Shown: positions 54,093-62,875 of the stretch, in pieces | How positions within the stretch are numbered: the stretch's first letter is position 1 | Layout of the letters: each line of letters starts with the position of its first letter | Assembly: GCF_044003965.1 (NCBI RefSeq) | Contig: NZ_JBAWKC010000004.1 | Span: 307,359 to 371,358, forward strand | Origin: Yeosuana aquiaggeris | GTDB taxonomy: Bacteria; Bacteroidota; Bacteroidia; Flavobacteriales; Flavobacteriaceae | Direction of reading: 5' to 3' | Length of the DNA stretch: 64,000 nt | Notes under the pieces: generated by a model | Databases searched by the model: none | What the model saw: only the letters and a program-made list of their open reading frames with translations | Told to the model about the DNA's origin: nothing | Made by a program: the position numbers and the translations under genes

Positions 54093-54821
54093 ATGATACC
54101 ATTCTTTAGAAGAATCCGTAAAACACTAGCAGATGATAACAAGCCAATAAAATATTTTAGATATGCTATTGGTGAGATTGTGCTTGTGGTGATTGGGATT
54201 CTTATTGCCTTGCAAATCAATAATTGGAATGAGCAACAAAAAGAACATTTAAAGGAAACTAAAATGCTTTTAGAAATAAAATCGAATCTGGAAACCAACA
54301 TTATAAATCTGGAATCGGATATTAAAAAGCAAATTCGAGGAGCTTGGTGTATTGACTATATTACTGATCATATGGACAACAAAAGAGACTATAATGACTC
54401 ATTACCTCGTTATTTTTCTGAAGGCGAAATTGCGCCTGATGTGGTGATAACATCTTTTGCATTTGAAACCTTGAAATCCTCAGGACTGGAAATCAAGAAC
54501 GATTCATTAAGAAAGAAATTAACAAACCTCTATGAAGTTGTGTATCCAACTTTGATGCAGGAAACTAAAAGGATTGAAGACCAATTATGGCCTGCAGTAG
54601 TGACTCCATTGGTTCAGAAGTATTTTAGATTTGATTATGACCATGACGTTTATATCCCTACGGACTATAATGCATGGCTTAATGACCAGGAGTTTTTAAA
54701 CATGTGGACTTTTAGGGGAGTTATGAGAAAGAGTTCTACAAAGATAAAAAAGGAAACCAAAAAAGAAACTGAAGATGTACTATTAATGATTAATAATGAA
54801 TTGACAAAAAGAAATAGATGA
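54093..54821 (+). CDS. DUF6090 family membrane protein
   Basis: 242 residues. Family signature at the N-terminus: a basic amphipathic start (MIPFFRRIRKTLADDNKP), then IKYFRYAIGEIVLVVIGILIALQINNWNE as juxtamembrane segment plus one transmembrane helix (~28-46), then a ~190-residue extracytoplasmic helical domain (ISRGAWCIDYITDHMD-like segments). Function unknown; these genes are frequent and multi-copy in marine Flavobacteriia. The ATGA overlap with the next DUF6090 gene means coupled translation. Confidence 0.85.
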   Translation: MIPFFRRIRKTLADDNKPIKYFRYAIGEIVLVVIGILIALQINNWNEQQKEHLKETKMLLEIKSNLETNIINLESDIKKQIRGAWCIDYITDHMDNKRDYNDSLPRYFSEGEIAPDVVITSFAFETLKSSGLEIKNDSLRKKLTNLYEVVYPTLMQETKRIEDQLWPAVVTPLVQKYFRFDYDHDVYIPTDYNAWLNDQEFLNMWTFRGVMRKSSTKIKKETKKETEDVLLMINNELTKRNR

Positions 54822-55597
54822 TTAAACTCTTTCGCAACATCCGTCAAAACCTAATTATAGAAAACAAAACAGGAAAATACCTTAAATATGCCATTGGTGA
54901 AATTGTACTTGTTGTTATTGGAATTTTAATTGCGCTTCAAATCAATAATTGGAATGAATCTAACAAACTGAAAAAAGAAGAAACACTCTATTTAAAAAGA
55001 TTGAAAACAGATTTAGAAAAAGATACTCTTTATTATAATAATAACATTGACAGAGCTAATTTATTGATAGATAGGAATTATACCTTTCTCAAAAAACTCT
55101 ATGACGAACAAAAATCTATTGATGAAGGTAGAGAGTTGATGAATCTACCATTATGGGATTCTGAATATCTCACTATTCAAGACAATACTTATAGCGAACT
55201 CGTTAGTTCTGGAAAACTCAATATTATTTCTAATCCAACTTTAAAAGTAGCAGTAGTTGATTTTTATCGATTAATAGATTCAAAAGAAAACTCTATTAAA
55301 GAAGCGAATGAATATTCTAGAGAGCTTATGGGTTATTATGTTAGCACTTATCCTGGAACTATAAAACATTCAAGAAATCCACAAGAGATGGTAAAAATTG
55401 TTAATGATAAAATGTTTCGAGTGGAAGACTTCCAATTTCTCAACAATCCATCTAGTTCTCAATTTCAAAGTTTAGAAGATGTTATTTTGGTATACATTTC
55501 TAAACATAAAGAATTTATTAATCTATTTCAAGAATTAAAAAGTAAATCAAAAGTTTTATTATACCAAATTGAACAAGAATTTAATGAAAATAAATAA
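54818..55597 (+). CDS. DUF6090 family membrane protein
   Basis: 259 residues. Start MIKLFRNIRQNLIIENKTGK then KYLKYAIGEIVLVVIGILIA and LQINNWNESNK; one transmembrane helix, C-terminal helical domain with ETLYLKRLKTDLEKDTLYYN and VEDFQFLNNPSSSQFQSLED. It pairs with the gene before it and is immediately followed by the first attC-like site, so the pair is the content of the cassette before the S9 peptidase. Confidence 0.85.
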   Translation: MIKLFRNIRQNLIIENKTGKYLKYAIGEIVLVVIGILIALQINNWNESNKLKKEETLYLKRLKTDLEKDTLYYNNNIDRANLLIDRNYTFLKKLYDEQKSIDEGRELMNLPLWDSEYLTIQDNTYSELVSSGKLNIISNPTLKVAVVDFYRLIDSKENSIKEANEYSRELMGYYVSTYPGTIKHSRNPQEMVKIVNDKMFRVEDFQFLNNPSSSQFQSLEDVILVYISKHKEFINLFQELKSKSKVLLYQIEQEFNENK

Positions 55598-55604
55598 CAA
55601 AAGA

Positions 55605-55739
55605 CAAACTTAAGCAGTATATAAAAAATTGCTAGTTTTAGTTAAACCATTGTTAGTTGCTCGTTTGCTAGCTTCTGATTTTCCTTCGGAAAATCCTCGC
55701 ACACAAACATGTAACTTTCCATATACATGAACGTTATAC
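55605..55739 (+). repeat. attC-like site 1
   Basis: Right core GTTATAC (55733-55739). Arm pair GTATAT (55617-55622) / ATATAC (55721-55726). Apical hairpin GATTTTCC-ttc-GGAAAATC (55677-55695). The inverse core is degenerate, so the left limit is approximate. Confidence 0.6.
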
Positions 55740-55795
55740 GCCAGGGAAGAGGTGACGAGAAAACCAAAAAAATCCGACTTGGAAGACCTTCATAA

Positions 55796-55822
55796 AGCGC
55801 ACTCTCCAATGGCGAGAGCGCT
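55796..55822 (+). other. Stem-loop in the leader of the S9 peptidase cassette
   Basis: AGCGCACTCTCC-aat-GGCGAGAGCGCT, with 10 of 12 pairs. GC-rich like the gene it precedes, 50 bp upstream of its ATG. It has no T run, so it could affect the transcript end or translation rather than terminate. Confidence 0.4.
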
Positions 55823-55871
55823 ATTTGATCAGTATAAGATTATTTTACTAAACAGTTACTAAAGAAAACAC

Positions 55872-58031
55872 ATGCAACAGATCTCTTTTTGGAAAACATG
55901 GGTAGTGACGGGCTTACTGATGGCGATGCCCGCAACAGTCACAGCACAGGAAGGTGAGCTCACTCTTGATGACCTGTTCGCAACGCCAAAACTGACGGGA
56001 ACAACCCCGTCCCGGCCTGCGTGGGCACCGAACAGCGAGCACTTCGCCTTTTCCTGGAGTGAACCAGGAGATCCTGGGCTTGGCCTCTGGGTATCCACAA
56101 GCGATGGGAAGGAAGTGCGCCTCAGTTCCAATACGGCATCCGCGTCAGTGCGCGATATTGCCTGGACCGACGCGAACACAATCGTCAGCCTGCGAGGTAA
56201 CAACCTATGGCAGACATCGCTGAGCCAAGGAGACGACCTCCAGTTTATGCCCGTCGAGGCAGGTGCAGGTAACCTGTCGATATCGCCAAGCGGTAACCAA
56301 GCGGCGTATATAAGGAACGGTGACCTGTGGCTTGCTGACTTCCCTTCCAAACAGAATCGCCAGCTCACTGAGATCGGCATCGCCAGTCTCTCAAGCTTAC
56401 AGAAGGGGCGCTACAGCCGACCGGAACGTGAAATCGGTCCAGGCATCTGGAGTGGGCCAACGTACAAGTGGTCCCCGGATGGCAAGACAATCGCGTTTCA
56501 CGCCGTTGACCGACGCGAGATGAGAAAGGTGCCGTTCCCGGATTACCTCGCTGCCGAAACCAATCCCAACGAGGTACGCCGAAGTTACCCGGGCGATCCA
56601 AACGAGATTCGCAGGGTTGGCCTGCTCGATGTAGAGAGCGGTAACATTATGTACCTCGATTTGCCAGATCCGCACGCCAACCAGGTCATCGACTTCAACT
56701 GGTCACCGGGCGGTGCTCTGCTAGTTGATATCGCATCCGACACGGCGGTTGAACGTAAGTTGTTCGTCGTTGCACCCGGAGAAAGCCAACTGCGCGAGAT
56801 TTGGCGAGGTGTTCGAGAGAGCCGCATGTACACATCGTTTGGATCTACCTGGCATCCGGATGGAAAGAAGGTCGTTTTCTTAAGCGATATGGGTGATCGC
56901 TACGGCCTTTACACGATCGATGCCTCACCGTCTAGGGATCGTCCGCAGCTCCTGACAGATCCGTCCTACGATGTACTGTCCGCCCCAAGTATTGCTGGTG
57001 ATGCACTGTTTTATGCAGGCAACGGCGTCAATCCGTACGAACAACACGTATATCGCCTGAATATGTCCGGTGGCGACCCCGAGCAGGTGACGCGTCTTTC
57101 GGGCCGGAACGATGGCTACCCCTCACCGGATGGCCGACACTTGGTGTTCATGCACAGCAACGACACATCACCGCCCGAGCTTTATGTGGTAAGCAGCGAG
57201 GGTGGTGACGCGACACGAGTAACCCACTCGCCGTTGCCCGCCTTCACGGAGCGAACCTGGGCGGCTGCGGAATACGTTAGTTTCCCCAGTCTTGTAGATG
57301 ACTACACGCTGCATGCCCGGATTCTGAAACCTACCAACATGCAGCCCGGCACGAAGTATCCAGTGCTGTTTGGGCCCGTGTATTCGAATACAGCGAGGAA
57401 CCGCTGGGCCGGTAACTACAGCCTCGTACAGCATCTATTGGCCAAGAAGGGATATATTATCGTACAGGTGGATTCACGTGGTAGCAACGGTTATGGCCGG
57501 GCATTCCGTGAAGAGTTCCTGCTGGGCTTTGCCGACCAGGACATTGAGGATTATTCCAGTGCCGTTGCTTACATGGAGTCACTGGTTTATGTCGATCCCG
57601 ATCGCATCGGCATCTGGGGCAGCAGTTACGGTGGCACACTCTCCGTTTATTCGCTTTTGATGAAGCCGGGCTTATTCCAGGTGGGTGTTGCTGCAGCGGC
57701 GGCTGTTGACCCGATGTTCTTTGGCACGGACGACGTTGCGATTGTTCGTCGCCCACAGACACACCCGGAGATCTTCGAAAGAAAAGCGCTCAACTATGCA
57801 GCGAATCTGGAGGATAAACTCCTGTTCATCCATGGCATCCAGGACCATGTAGTACCATTCAAGACGACGGCCGTGTTAGCTGAAGAACTGATTAAACAGG
57901 GCAAGGACTTCGACTTTGCGTTTGCACCGGGTGCGACGCATGGATGGAGCCGTGAGCGGAATTACAATCGCTACCTGTTTGGCAAGATAATCGAATACTT
58001 TGACCGACACCTAGCCGTACCGCCTGAGTAG
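55872..58031 (+). CDS. S9-family prolyl oligopeptidase/dipeptidyl aminopeptidase, foreign cassette gene
   Basis: 719 residues. Signal peptide ending ATVTAQ; an N-terminal WD40/DPP4-type propeller (~20-440; LWLADFPSKQNRQLTEI, SWHPDGKKVVFLSDMG-like blades, DGYPSPDGRHLVFMHSN) and a C-terminal alpha/beta hydrolase. The triad is visible: Ser in GIWGSSYGGTLSVY (~582), Asp in HGIQDHVVP (~657), His in PGATHGW (~689). It should cleave peptides after proline in the periplasm or outside. The gene is far GC-richer than the whole window (roughly mid-50s against mid-30s % by eye), with CTG/GCC-type codons, so it came from another lineage such as a gammaproteobacterium. It is a single cassette with its own distinctive attC. 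Confidence 0.93.
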   Translation: MQQISFWKTWVVTGLLMAMPATVTAQEGELTLDDLFATPKLTGTTPSRPAWAPNSEHFAFSWSEPGDPGLGLWVSTSDGKEVRLSSNTASASVRDIAWTDANTIVSLRGNNLWQTSLSQGDDLQFMPVEAGAGNLSISPSGNQAAYIRNGDLWLADFPSKQNRQLTEIGIASLSSLQKGRYSRPEREIGPGIWSGPTYKWSPDGKTIAFHAVDRREMRKVPFPDYLAAETNPNEVRRSYPGDPNEIRRVGLLDVESGNIMYLDLPDPHANQVIDFNWSPGGALLVDIASDTAVERKLFVVAPGESQLREIWRGVRESRMYTSFGSTWHPDGKKVVFLSDMGDRYGLYTIDASPSRDRPQLLTDPSYDVLSAPSIAGDALFYAGNGVNPYEQHVYRLNMSGGDPEQVTRLSGRNDGYPSPDGRHLVFMHSNDTSPPELYVVSSEGGDATRVTHSPLPAFTERTWAAAEYVSFPSLVDDYTLHARILKPTNMQPGTKYPVLFGPVYSNTARNRWAGNYSLVQHLLAKKGYIIVQVDSRGSNGYGRAFREEFLLGFADQDIEDYSSAVAYMESLVYVDPDRIGIWGSSYGGTLSVYSLLMKPGLFQVGVAAAAAVDPMFFGTDDVAIVRRPQTHPEIFERKALNYAANLEDKLLFIHGIQDHVVPFKTTAVLAEELIKQGKDFDFAFAPGATHGWSRERNYNRYLFGKIIEYFDRHLAVPPE

Positions 58032-58071
58032 ATGTTTGCTGGTGTCTTGTTGCAAGGCGTTGAGGAACGCC

Positions 58072-58187
58072 GCATAACAAACGATATACCAAGTGCCTCA
58101 CCTGAGTTATCTGACAGTGAAACGCAACAAAGAAACATTACCTATATTTGAAAGCCCAGAGGCACGTGCCATATCTGTGCGTTGTGC
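58072..58187 (+). repeat. attC-like site 2 (of the S9 peptidase cassette)
   Basis: Inverse core GCATAAC (58072-58078), core GTTGTGC (58181-58187). Arms GATAT / ATATC and GTGCCTC / GAGGCAC. Unlike the other sites it has no AT-rich apical hairpin, consistent with travelling with the foreign gene. A GGCGTT-gagg-AACGCC hairpin (58056-58071) abuts it. Confidence 0.75.
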
Positions 58188-58212
58188 TTCATTATAACTG
58201 ATCAATAAACTT

Positions 58213-58977
58213 ATGATTCCATTCTTCAGAAAAATTCGAAAAAAAATGGCTGATGACAATAAACCAATAAAGTATTTGAGATATGCGATTGGCGAAATAG
58301 TATTGGTAATGATTGGTATTTTGTTGGCATTACAGGTTAATAATTGGAATCAGAATAGAATAAAATTTAATGAGTCTATTAAACACTTAAAAAGCCTAAA
58401 ATATGACCTCGAGGTGGATACTATATATTTTAATCAGCAAAAGAGGGAATCCCAAAAACAAGTAGATAATTATCGAATCTTTTTTAAGAAAAGCTATGAA
58501 ACGCAAAATAATATTGAAGAAGTAACAGAACTTATTGACCTTGCTTATCCTCTCACCAATTATTTGCAAGTACAAAAATCGACGTTTTCAGAAATGGTGA
58601 ATGCTGGTAAATTGAATGATTTGGCCAACGAAGAATTAAAAAGTAGTATCGTCGCATTATATAGAGATTATGAAATAGCTAGATTAAGCAATCGAGATTA
58701 CAACGAATATACAGTATCGCTTATGGAAGGGTTAAAATTTAACATATGGAAATTCCTATCGGGAAACAGAGAAAATCTATTTGATGAAGAGTACATGTTT
58801 CACGACAACGATTGGAAGTTTTTAAATGACTATTCTTCAACCAAATTTCAACAATTTGAGAACATGGTTACACAATATCATGGTAAGCAATCTGATGCGA
58901 TTGAAATGTTTGACGAATTAAAAATTAAAGCTAGTTTACTGATAAAAGAAATTAATGATGAATTGAACAGTCATTAA
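58213..58977 (+). CDS. DUF6090 family membrane protein (cassette gene)
   Basis: 254 residues; start MIPFFRKIRKKMADDNKP, then KYLRYAIGEIVLVMIGILLA, closest to the gene at 54093 in its first 45 residues. One transmembrane helix and a helical domain (ESIKHLKSLKYDLEVDTIYF, FSEMVNAGKLNDLANEELKS). It is the only gene of cassette 58182-59199 and has no promoter of its own that I can see; 25 bp lie between the cassette core and the ATG. Confidence 0.85.
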   Translation: MIPFFRKIRKKMADDNKPIKYLRYAIGEIVLVMIGILLALQVNNWNQNRIKFNESIKHLKSLKYDLEVDTIYFNQQKRESQKQVDNYRIFFKKSYETQNNIEEVTELIDLAYPLTNYLQVQKSTFSEMVNAGKLNDLANEELKSSIVALYRDYEIARLSNRDYNEYTVSLMEGLKFNIWKFLSGNRENLFDEEYMFHDNDWKFLNDYSSTKFQQFENMVTQYHGKQSDAIEMFDELKIKASLLIKEINDELNSH

Positions 58978-59072
58978 TAGATTCATTGATGTCTCCTTTA
59001 TATTAACTTGAAAAGAACAAATAAGTCAAACTTTTAATATTATAAATAAAGAACTAAAAAATAAATAACGAA

Positions 59073-59205
59073 GCACAACAATGTGTATAATTAATTGCTC
59101 AGTCACTGCCGACTTACGAACATTCCTTCGGAATATTATATCTGTGATTTATTTGCTAAATTTCGTGCTTAACCACGCAACTACTCATAGCCGAGACCGT
59201 TGTGT
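59073..59205 (+). repeat. attC-like site 3
   Basis: Inverse core GCACAAC (59073-59079), core GTTGTGT (59199-59205). Apical hairpin ATTCC-ttc-GGAAT (59122-59134). The left arm (GTGTAT) does not pair fully with the right arm (ATAGCC), so the two halves look mosaic. Confidence 0.72.
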
Positions 59206-59366
59206 ACAATTTCAAGAAACCAAACTGTTTTAACATTTCGAAGAATTCAAAATTATTCCCAAAAAATAATACATCATAGTCTTTGTATAGTTTTTGTATT
59301 GGTTAATTTCTTTGTTAGGAGCTTGTCTTAATATATTTTTGACGCAAATTATATAGACAACTCGTT

Positions 59367-61121
59367 ATGAAGCATATTTATTCTCTAATAATACTAATCT
59401 CATTTTATTCTGGATTTTCCCAAAGTTTACCAATCAATTTTGAAGGAGATATTTCCACTTCAGACTTCTTTGATTTTAATGGTGGCACTGCAATAGTAAC
59501 AACAAACCCAGATCCATCAGGTATAAACATGAGCACTTCAGTTGGTCGCATTATTAGAGATGGTGGTGCTATTTGGGCAGGTAGTAAAATTCTATTAACA
59601 GACAATTTAGACTTTTCAGTTTTAACAAAAATAACAATGAAAGTCTATACTAATGCACCGATAGGAACTATCGTGAAATTTAAATTAGAAGGCTCTGGAC
59701 CAGCAGTAGATGTTGATGCAGTAACTACGGTTTCTGGCGCTTGGGAAACTCTAGAATGGGTTTTCGTAGGCACAGAGAATAATCTTAACGAGGTTATATT
59801 CATGTTTGATTATGGAAATGTTGGAGACGGTTCAGTTAATTCTACCTTTTATTTCGATGATGTTGAGCAGGTTTCAGGACCAACAGCTCCAGTACCAACT
59901 TCTTTACCCATTGATTTTGAATCAGGTGTTATAAGCACTGATTTTCTTAATTATAGTGGAGCGACAGCTAGTATTATTTCAAACCCTCATATTGATGTTG
60001 ATAATCCTAGTGCTACAGTTTGTCAAATTGTGAGAGATGGAGGCAATTATTGGGCAGGAAGTAAAATATTTTTAAATAATTCTATTGATTTATCTACGAT
60101 GTGGCATATATCCATGAAAGTTTATACCACAGCACCAATTGGCACGAGAATTAAATTAGAACTTGAAAATTCAGGTGGTAGAACCAATTTAGACAAATTA
60201 ACAACAGTCTCTGGTGCATGGGAAACCATAAGCTGGAATTTTGATGGACAAGCCAATGATTACGATAGAATACAGATGATGTTTGATTTTGGTAATATTG
60301 GAGATGGTACAAGTACGTCTACTTTTCTATTTGACGATGTACAACAAATCTCAGGTCCTGCTATACCAGACCCTTTACCAACAACGCTTCCAATAGATTT
60401 TGAAAACAGTGTTGTGACTACAGATTTTATCAATTTTTTCGGTGCAGTAACAACTGTCATACCGAATCCGCAAATAGACACAAACAATCCTAGTGCAACC
60501 GTAGGGCAATTTCTAAGAAGTGGTGGTGCAGGATATATGAGAAGTAAACTAGCATTAACGGACTATATTGAGAATATGTCAACTATTGGAACAATATCAA
60601 TGAAAGTATATACCGATGCACCAATAGGTACCATACTGAAGTTTAAATTAGAAAGTAGCCCGCCTAATCAATTCGGAAAAGAACAAGACGCCTTAACAAC
60701 GGTATCTGGCGAATGGGCAACTTATACTTGGGATCTTTCAAACGCAGATAGCCCGATATACGATGTATTAACTTTGATGCTAGGCTATAATGGATCAAAT
60801 GATGCATCGGCTAATGCGACTTTCTTATTTGATGATATTGAAATAAAATCTAATGTACTAAGTAATGGCATTGACCAATCTTTAAACATAGTTCACGTGA
60901 ATGCTTTTCCAAACCCAACTAAAGATGTGGTAACGATAAGCTCTAAAAACAAGATTATCAAAAATATCACACTTTATAATCTTCTTGGAAAGGAGATTAT
61001 AAAACTTCAACCAAACAGTCTTAGTACAATTATTGATATATCACATTTCGCTAAAGGTATTTACATTGCGAAAATCTCAACTAGTTCAGGAATAGGTAGC
61101 CTCAAATTATTAAAAGAATAA
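59367..61121 (+). CDS. T9SS-secreted protein with three tandem beta-sandwich repeats (cassette gene)
   Basis: 584 residues. Signal peptide MKHIYSLIILISFYSGFSQS, three ~160-residue repeats (each with LPI(N/D)FE, a GG(A/N)xW or GGAGYM strand, I(T/S)MKVYTxAPIGT and TTVSGxWxTxxW, ending FxFDDVxQxSGP) and a type A T9SS sorting domain (VNAFPNPTKDVVTISSKN ... FAKGIYIAKIS). The repeats resemble non-catalytic carbohydrate-binding-type modules; there is no enzyme domain. It should be exported to the surface. It fills cassette 59200-61376; a sorting-domain protein in a cassette is unusual. Confidence 0.88.
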   Translation: MKHIYSLIILISFYSGFSQSLPINFEGDISTSDFFDFNGGTAIVTTNPDPSGINMSTSVGRIIRDGGAIWAGSKILLTDNLDFSVLTKITMKVYTNAPIGTIVKFKLEGSGPAVDVDAVTTVSGAWETLEWVFVGTENNLNEVIFMFDYGNVGDGSVNSTFYFDDVEQVSGPTAPVPTSLPIDFESGVISTDFLNYSGATASIISNPHIDVDNPSATVCQIVRDGGNYWAGSKIFLNNSIDLSTMWHISMKVYTTAPIGTRIKLELENSGGRTNLDKLTTVSGAWETISWNFDGQANDYDRIQMMFDFGNIGDGTSTSTFLFDDVQQISGPAIPDPLPTTLPIDFENSVVTTDFINFFGAVTTVIPNPQIDTNNPSATVGQFLRSGGAGYMRSKLALTDYIENMSTIGTISMKVYTDAPIGTILKFKLESSPPNQFGKEQDALTTVSGEWATYTWDLSNADSPIYDVLTLMLGYNGSNDASANATFLFDDIEIKSNVLSNGIDQSLNIVHVNAFPNPTKDVVTISSKNKIIKNITLYNLLGKEIIKLQPNSLSTIIDISHFAKGIYIAKISTSSGIGSLKLLKE

Positions 61122-61249
61122 ATAACAACTAGTTGAGTTTATCTCTTATCATAATTCTAGGTTTTTAATATTTATTTTTGCTGGGCTTGCCATTCAATAA
61201 ATCCTATATAAATTAATTACAAAGAGAAGTCATAAATAATTAAAACTGT

Positions 61250-61382
61250 ACACAACAAAGTGTATAATTAATTACTTTGGCAATTGCCTACTTGGAAAAT
61301 TCCTCCGGAATTTTCTCTGGTTCGTGAATGTTTACTAAATTAGTTGCGGCACACGCAACTAACCATACACCAAACGTTGTGT
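61250..61382 (+). repeat. attC-like site 4
   Basis: Inverse core ACACAAC (61250-61256), core GTTGTGT (61376-61382), perfectly complementary. Arms GTGTAT / ATACAC. Apical hairpin GAAAATTCC-tcc-GGAATTTTC (61295-61315). The best-formed site of the set. Confidence 0.8.
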
Positions 61383-61432
61383 GATATTATGAGCCATAAT
61401 GAATAATGACTACACGATTTAAAATATTTTAC

Positions 61433-62707
61433 ATGAAACATTTCTTATTGTTAATACTACTTTTAACAACTGCTTTTTCGGTTCAAGCACAATCCAAATT
61501 ACTAAAAGCAGATTCATACCTAGATGTTAGAACTGGAAAACTAATCACTCCAGCAGATCTGCTCATCGAAGATGGATTGATAAAATCCATTAATCCAAAG
61601 GTGATCCCTGAAGACACAGAAATAATAGAATTGAAGGGCAAAGTGCTTTTACCTGGGCTTATGGATATGCATGTTCATTTGGATATTGACTTTGAAGGAA
61701 ACTGGGATTATATCTATAAAGAAAGTTCAAGCCAAGGCACGATAAGGGCAATTGTTAATGCGGAAAAAACATTATTAGCAGGGTTTACAACGGTTAGAAA
61801 TATTGGACAGTTGCATATTACGCCAGAGCTTATTGATGTGGCAATTGCAGAAGCATCCGATAAAGGCTTAATCATTGCACCAAGAGTAATCCCATCAGGG
61901 CATATGATCTCTATAAATGGTGGACATGGAGATATTTCTTTAGGCTTATCCGAAGGGCTAATTGAATTAGGACCCAAGGATGGAATTGTTAATGGTAAAT
62001 ATGATGCCATTGAAGCAGTTCGATATCAGATTAAGCATGGTGCAAAATTTATAAAGATACATGCTACGGCTGGTGTGCTTTCCATGGAAGAAGCAGTTGG
62101 AGCACAACAATTAAGTAATGACGAAATGAAAACTATAGTTGAAGAAGCTTCGAGACATCATATTAAAGTTGCTGCTCACGCCCATGGTACCGAAGGTATT
62201 ATTGCAGCACTTAAAGCAGGTGTTTATTCTATCGAGCATGGTTCCTTATTAGATGATGAAGGCATTCGCTTAATGAAAGAAAAAGGAGTGTATTTAGTTC
62301 CTACGACTGGACTTTCGAATGTAGTAAATGAAATGGTTGATAAAATGCATCCTGTTATGGCTGGCAAAGCAAAATACGTTTTACCACTCGCCAAAGATAA
62401 CCTAAGAAAAGCCATAAAATCAGATGTAAAAATAGCATTTGGTACAGATACACCGATTATTCCACATGGCCAAAATGCAATTGAATTTTCAGCTTTGATA
62501 GCCTGCGGAATGAGTTCGATAGAAGCCATAAAAACAGCCACTATAAATGCTGCAAATATGCTAGGACTTTCTGATAGAGGGGAATTAAAAGTGGGCTTAC
62601 TTGCTGATATTATTGCTGTTAATTCTAACCCTATTAATGACATTAAAACTTTAGAAAGCGTAAAGTTTGTTATGAAGGATGGCGTTGTATATAAAAATGA
62701 AAAATAA
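61433..62707 (+). CDS. Exported amidohydrolase, Xaa-Pro dipeptidase/imidazolonepropionase-like (cassette gene)
   Basis: About 424 residues from the ATG at 61433, which starts a clean signal (MKHFLLLILLLTTAFSVQAQ); an upstream ATG at 61406 adds nine residues. Metal-dependent amidohydrolase motifs: GLMDMHVHLD (HxH), KFIKIHATAGVL (Lys ligand), HIKVAAHAHG and YSIEHGSLLD (two His ligands), FGTDTPI (Asp). The composite architecture is that of amidohydrolases acting on Xaa-Pro dipeptides or cyclic amides. It follows an S9 peptidase two cassettes away, suggesting peptide breakdown, but the substrate is not shown. Confidence 0.88.
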   Translation: MKHFLLLILLLTTAFSVQAQSKLLKADSYLDVRTGKLITPADLLIEDGLIKSINPKVIPEDTEIIELKGKVLLPGLMDMHVHLDIDFEGNWDYIYKESSSQGTIRAIVNAEKTLLAGFTTVRNIGQLHITPELIDVAIAEASDKGLIIAPRVIPSGHMISINGGHGDISLGLSEGLIELGPKDGIVNGKYDAIEAVRYQIKHGAKFIKIHATAGVLSMEEAVGAQQLSNDEMKTIVEEASRHHIKVAAHAHGTEGIIAALKAGVYSIEHGSLLDDEGIRLMKEKGVYLVPTTGLSNVVNEMVDKMHPVMAGKAKYVLPLAKDNLRKAIKSDVKIAFGTDTPIIPHGQNAIEFSALIACGMSSIEAIKTATINAANMLGLSDRGELKVGLLADIIAVNSNPINDIKTLESVKFVMKDGVVYKNEK

Positions 62708-62714
62708 AAAGAGC

Positions 62715-62844
62715 ATATAACTATGGCTATAAGTAATTGCTTCTACTCGCCTACATCGGAAAATCCTTGCGGATTTTCAGCTTGGTGCGTACTTACAAAG
62801 TTAATTGCTAAACCACGCAACTACTCATAGCCGAAACGTTGGCG
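62715..62844 (+). repeat. attC-like site 5
   Basis: Inverse core ATATAAC (62715-62721), core GTTGGCG (62838-62844). Arms GGCTAT / ATAGCC. Apical hairpin GAAAATCC-ttgc-GGATTTTC (62759-62778). The right half is shared with site 3 (CACGCAACTACTCATAGCCG). Confidence 0.78.
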
Positions 62845-62875
62845 ATAATTAACATAATAACTAATACCAGAAAAT

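Noticed and set aside
55859..57762. Several antisense and alternate-frame ORFs up to 173 codons
   Set aside because: They are shadows of the GC-rich S9 peptidase gene, which has full domain and triad evidence.
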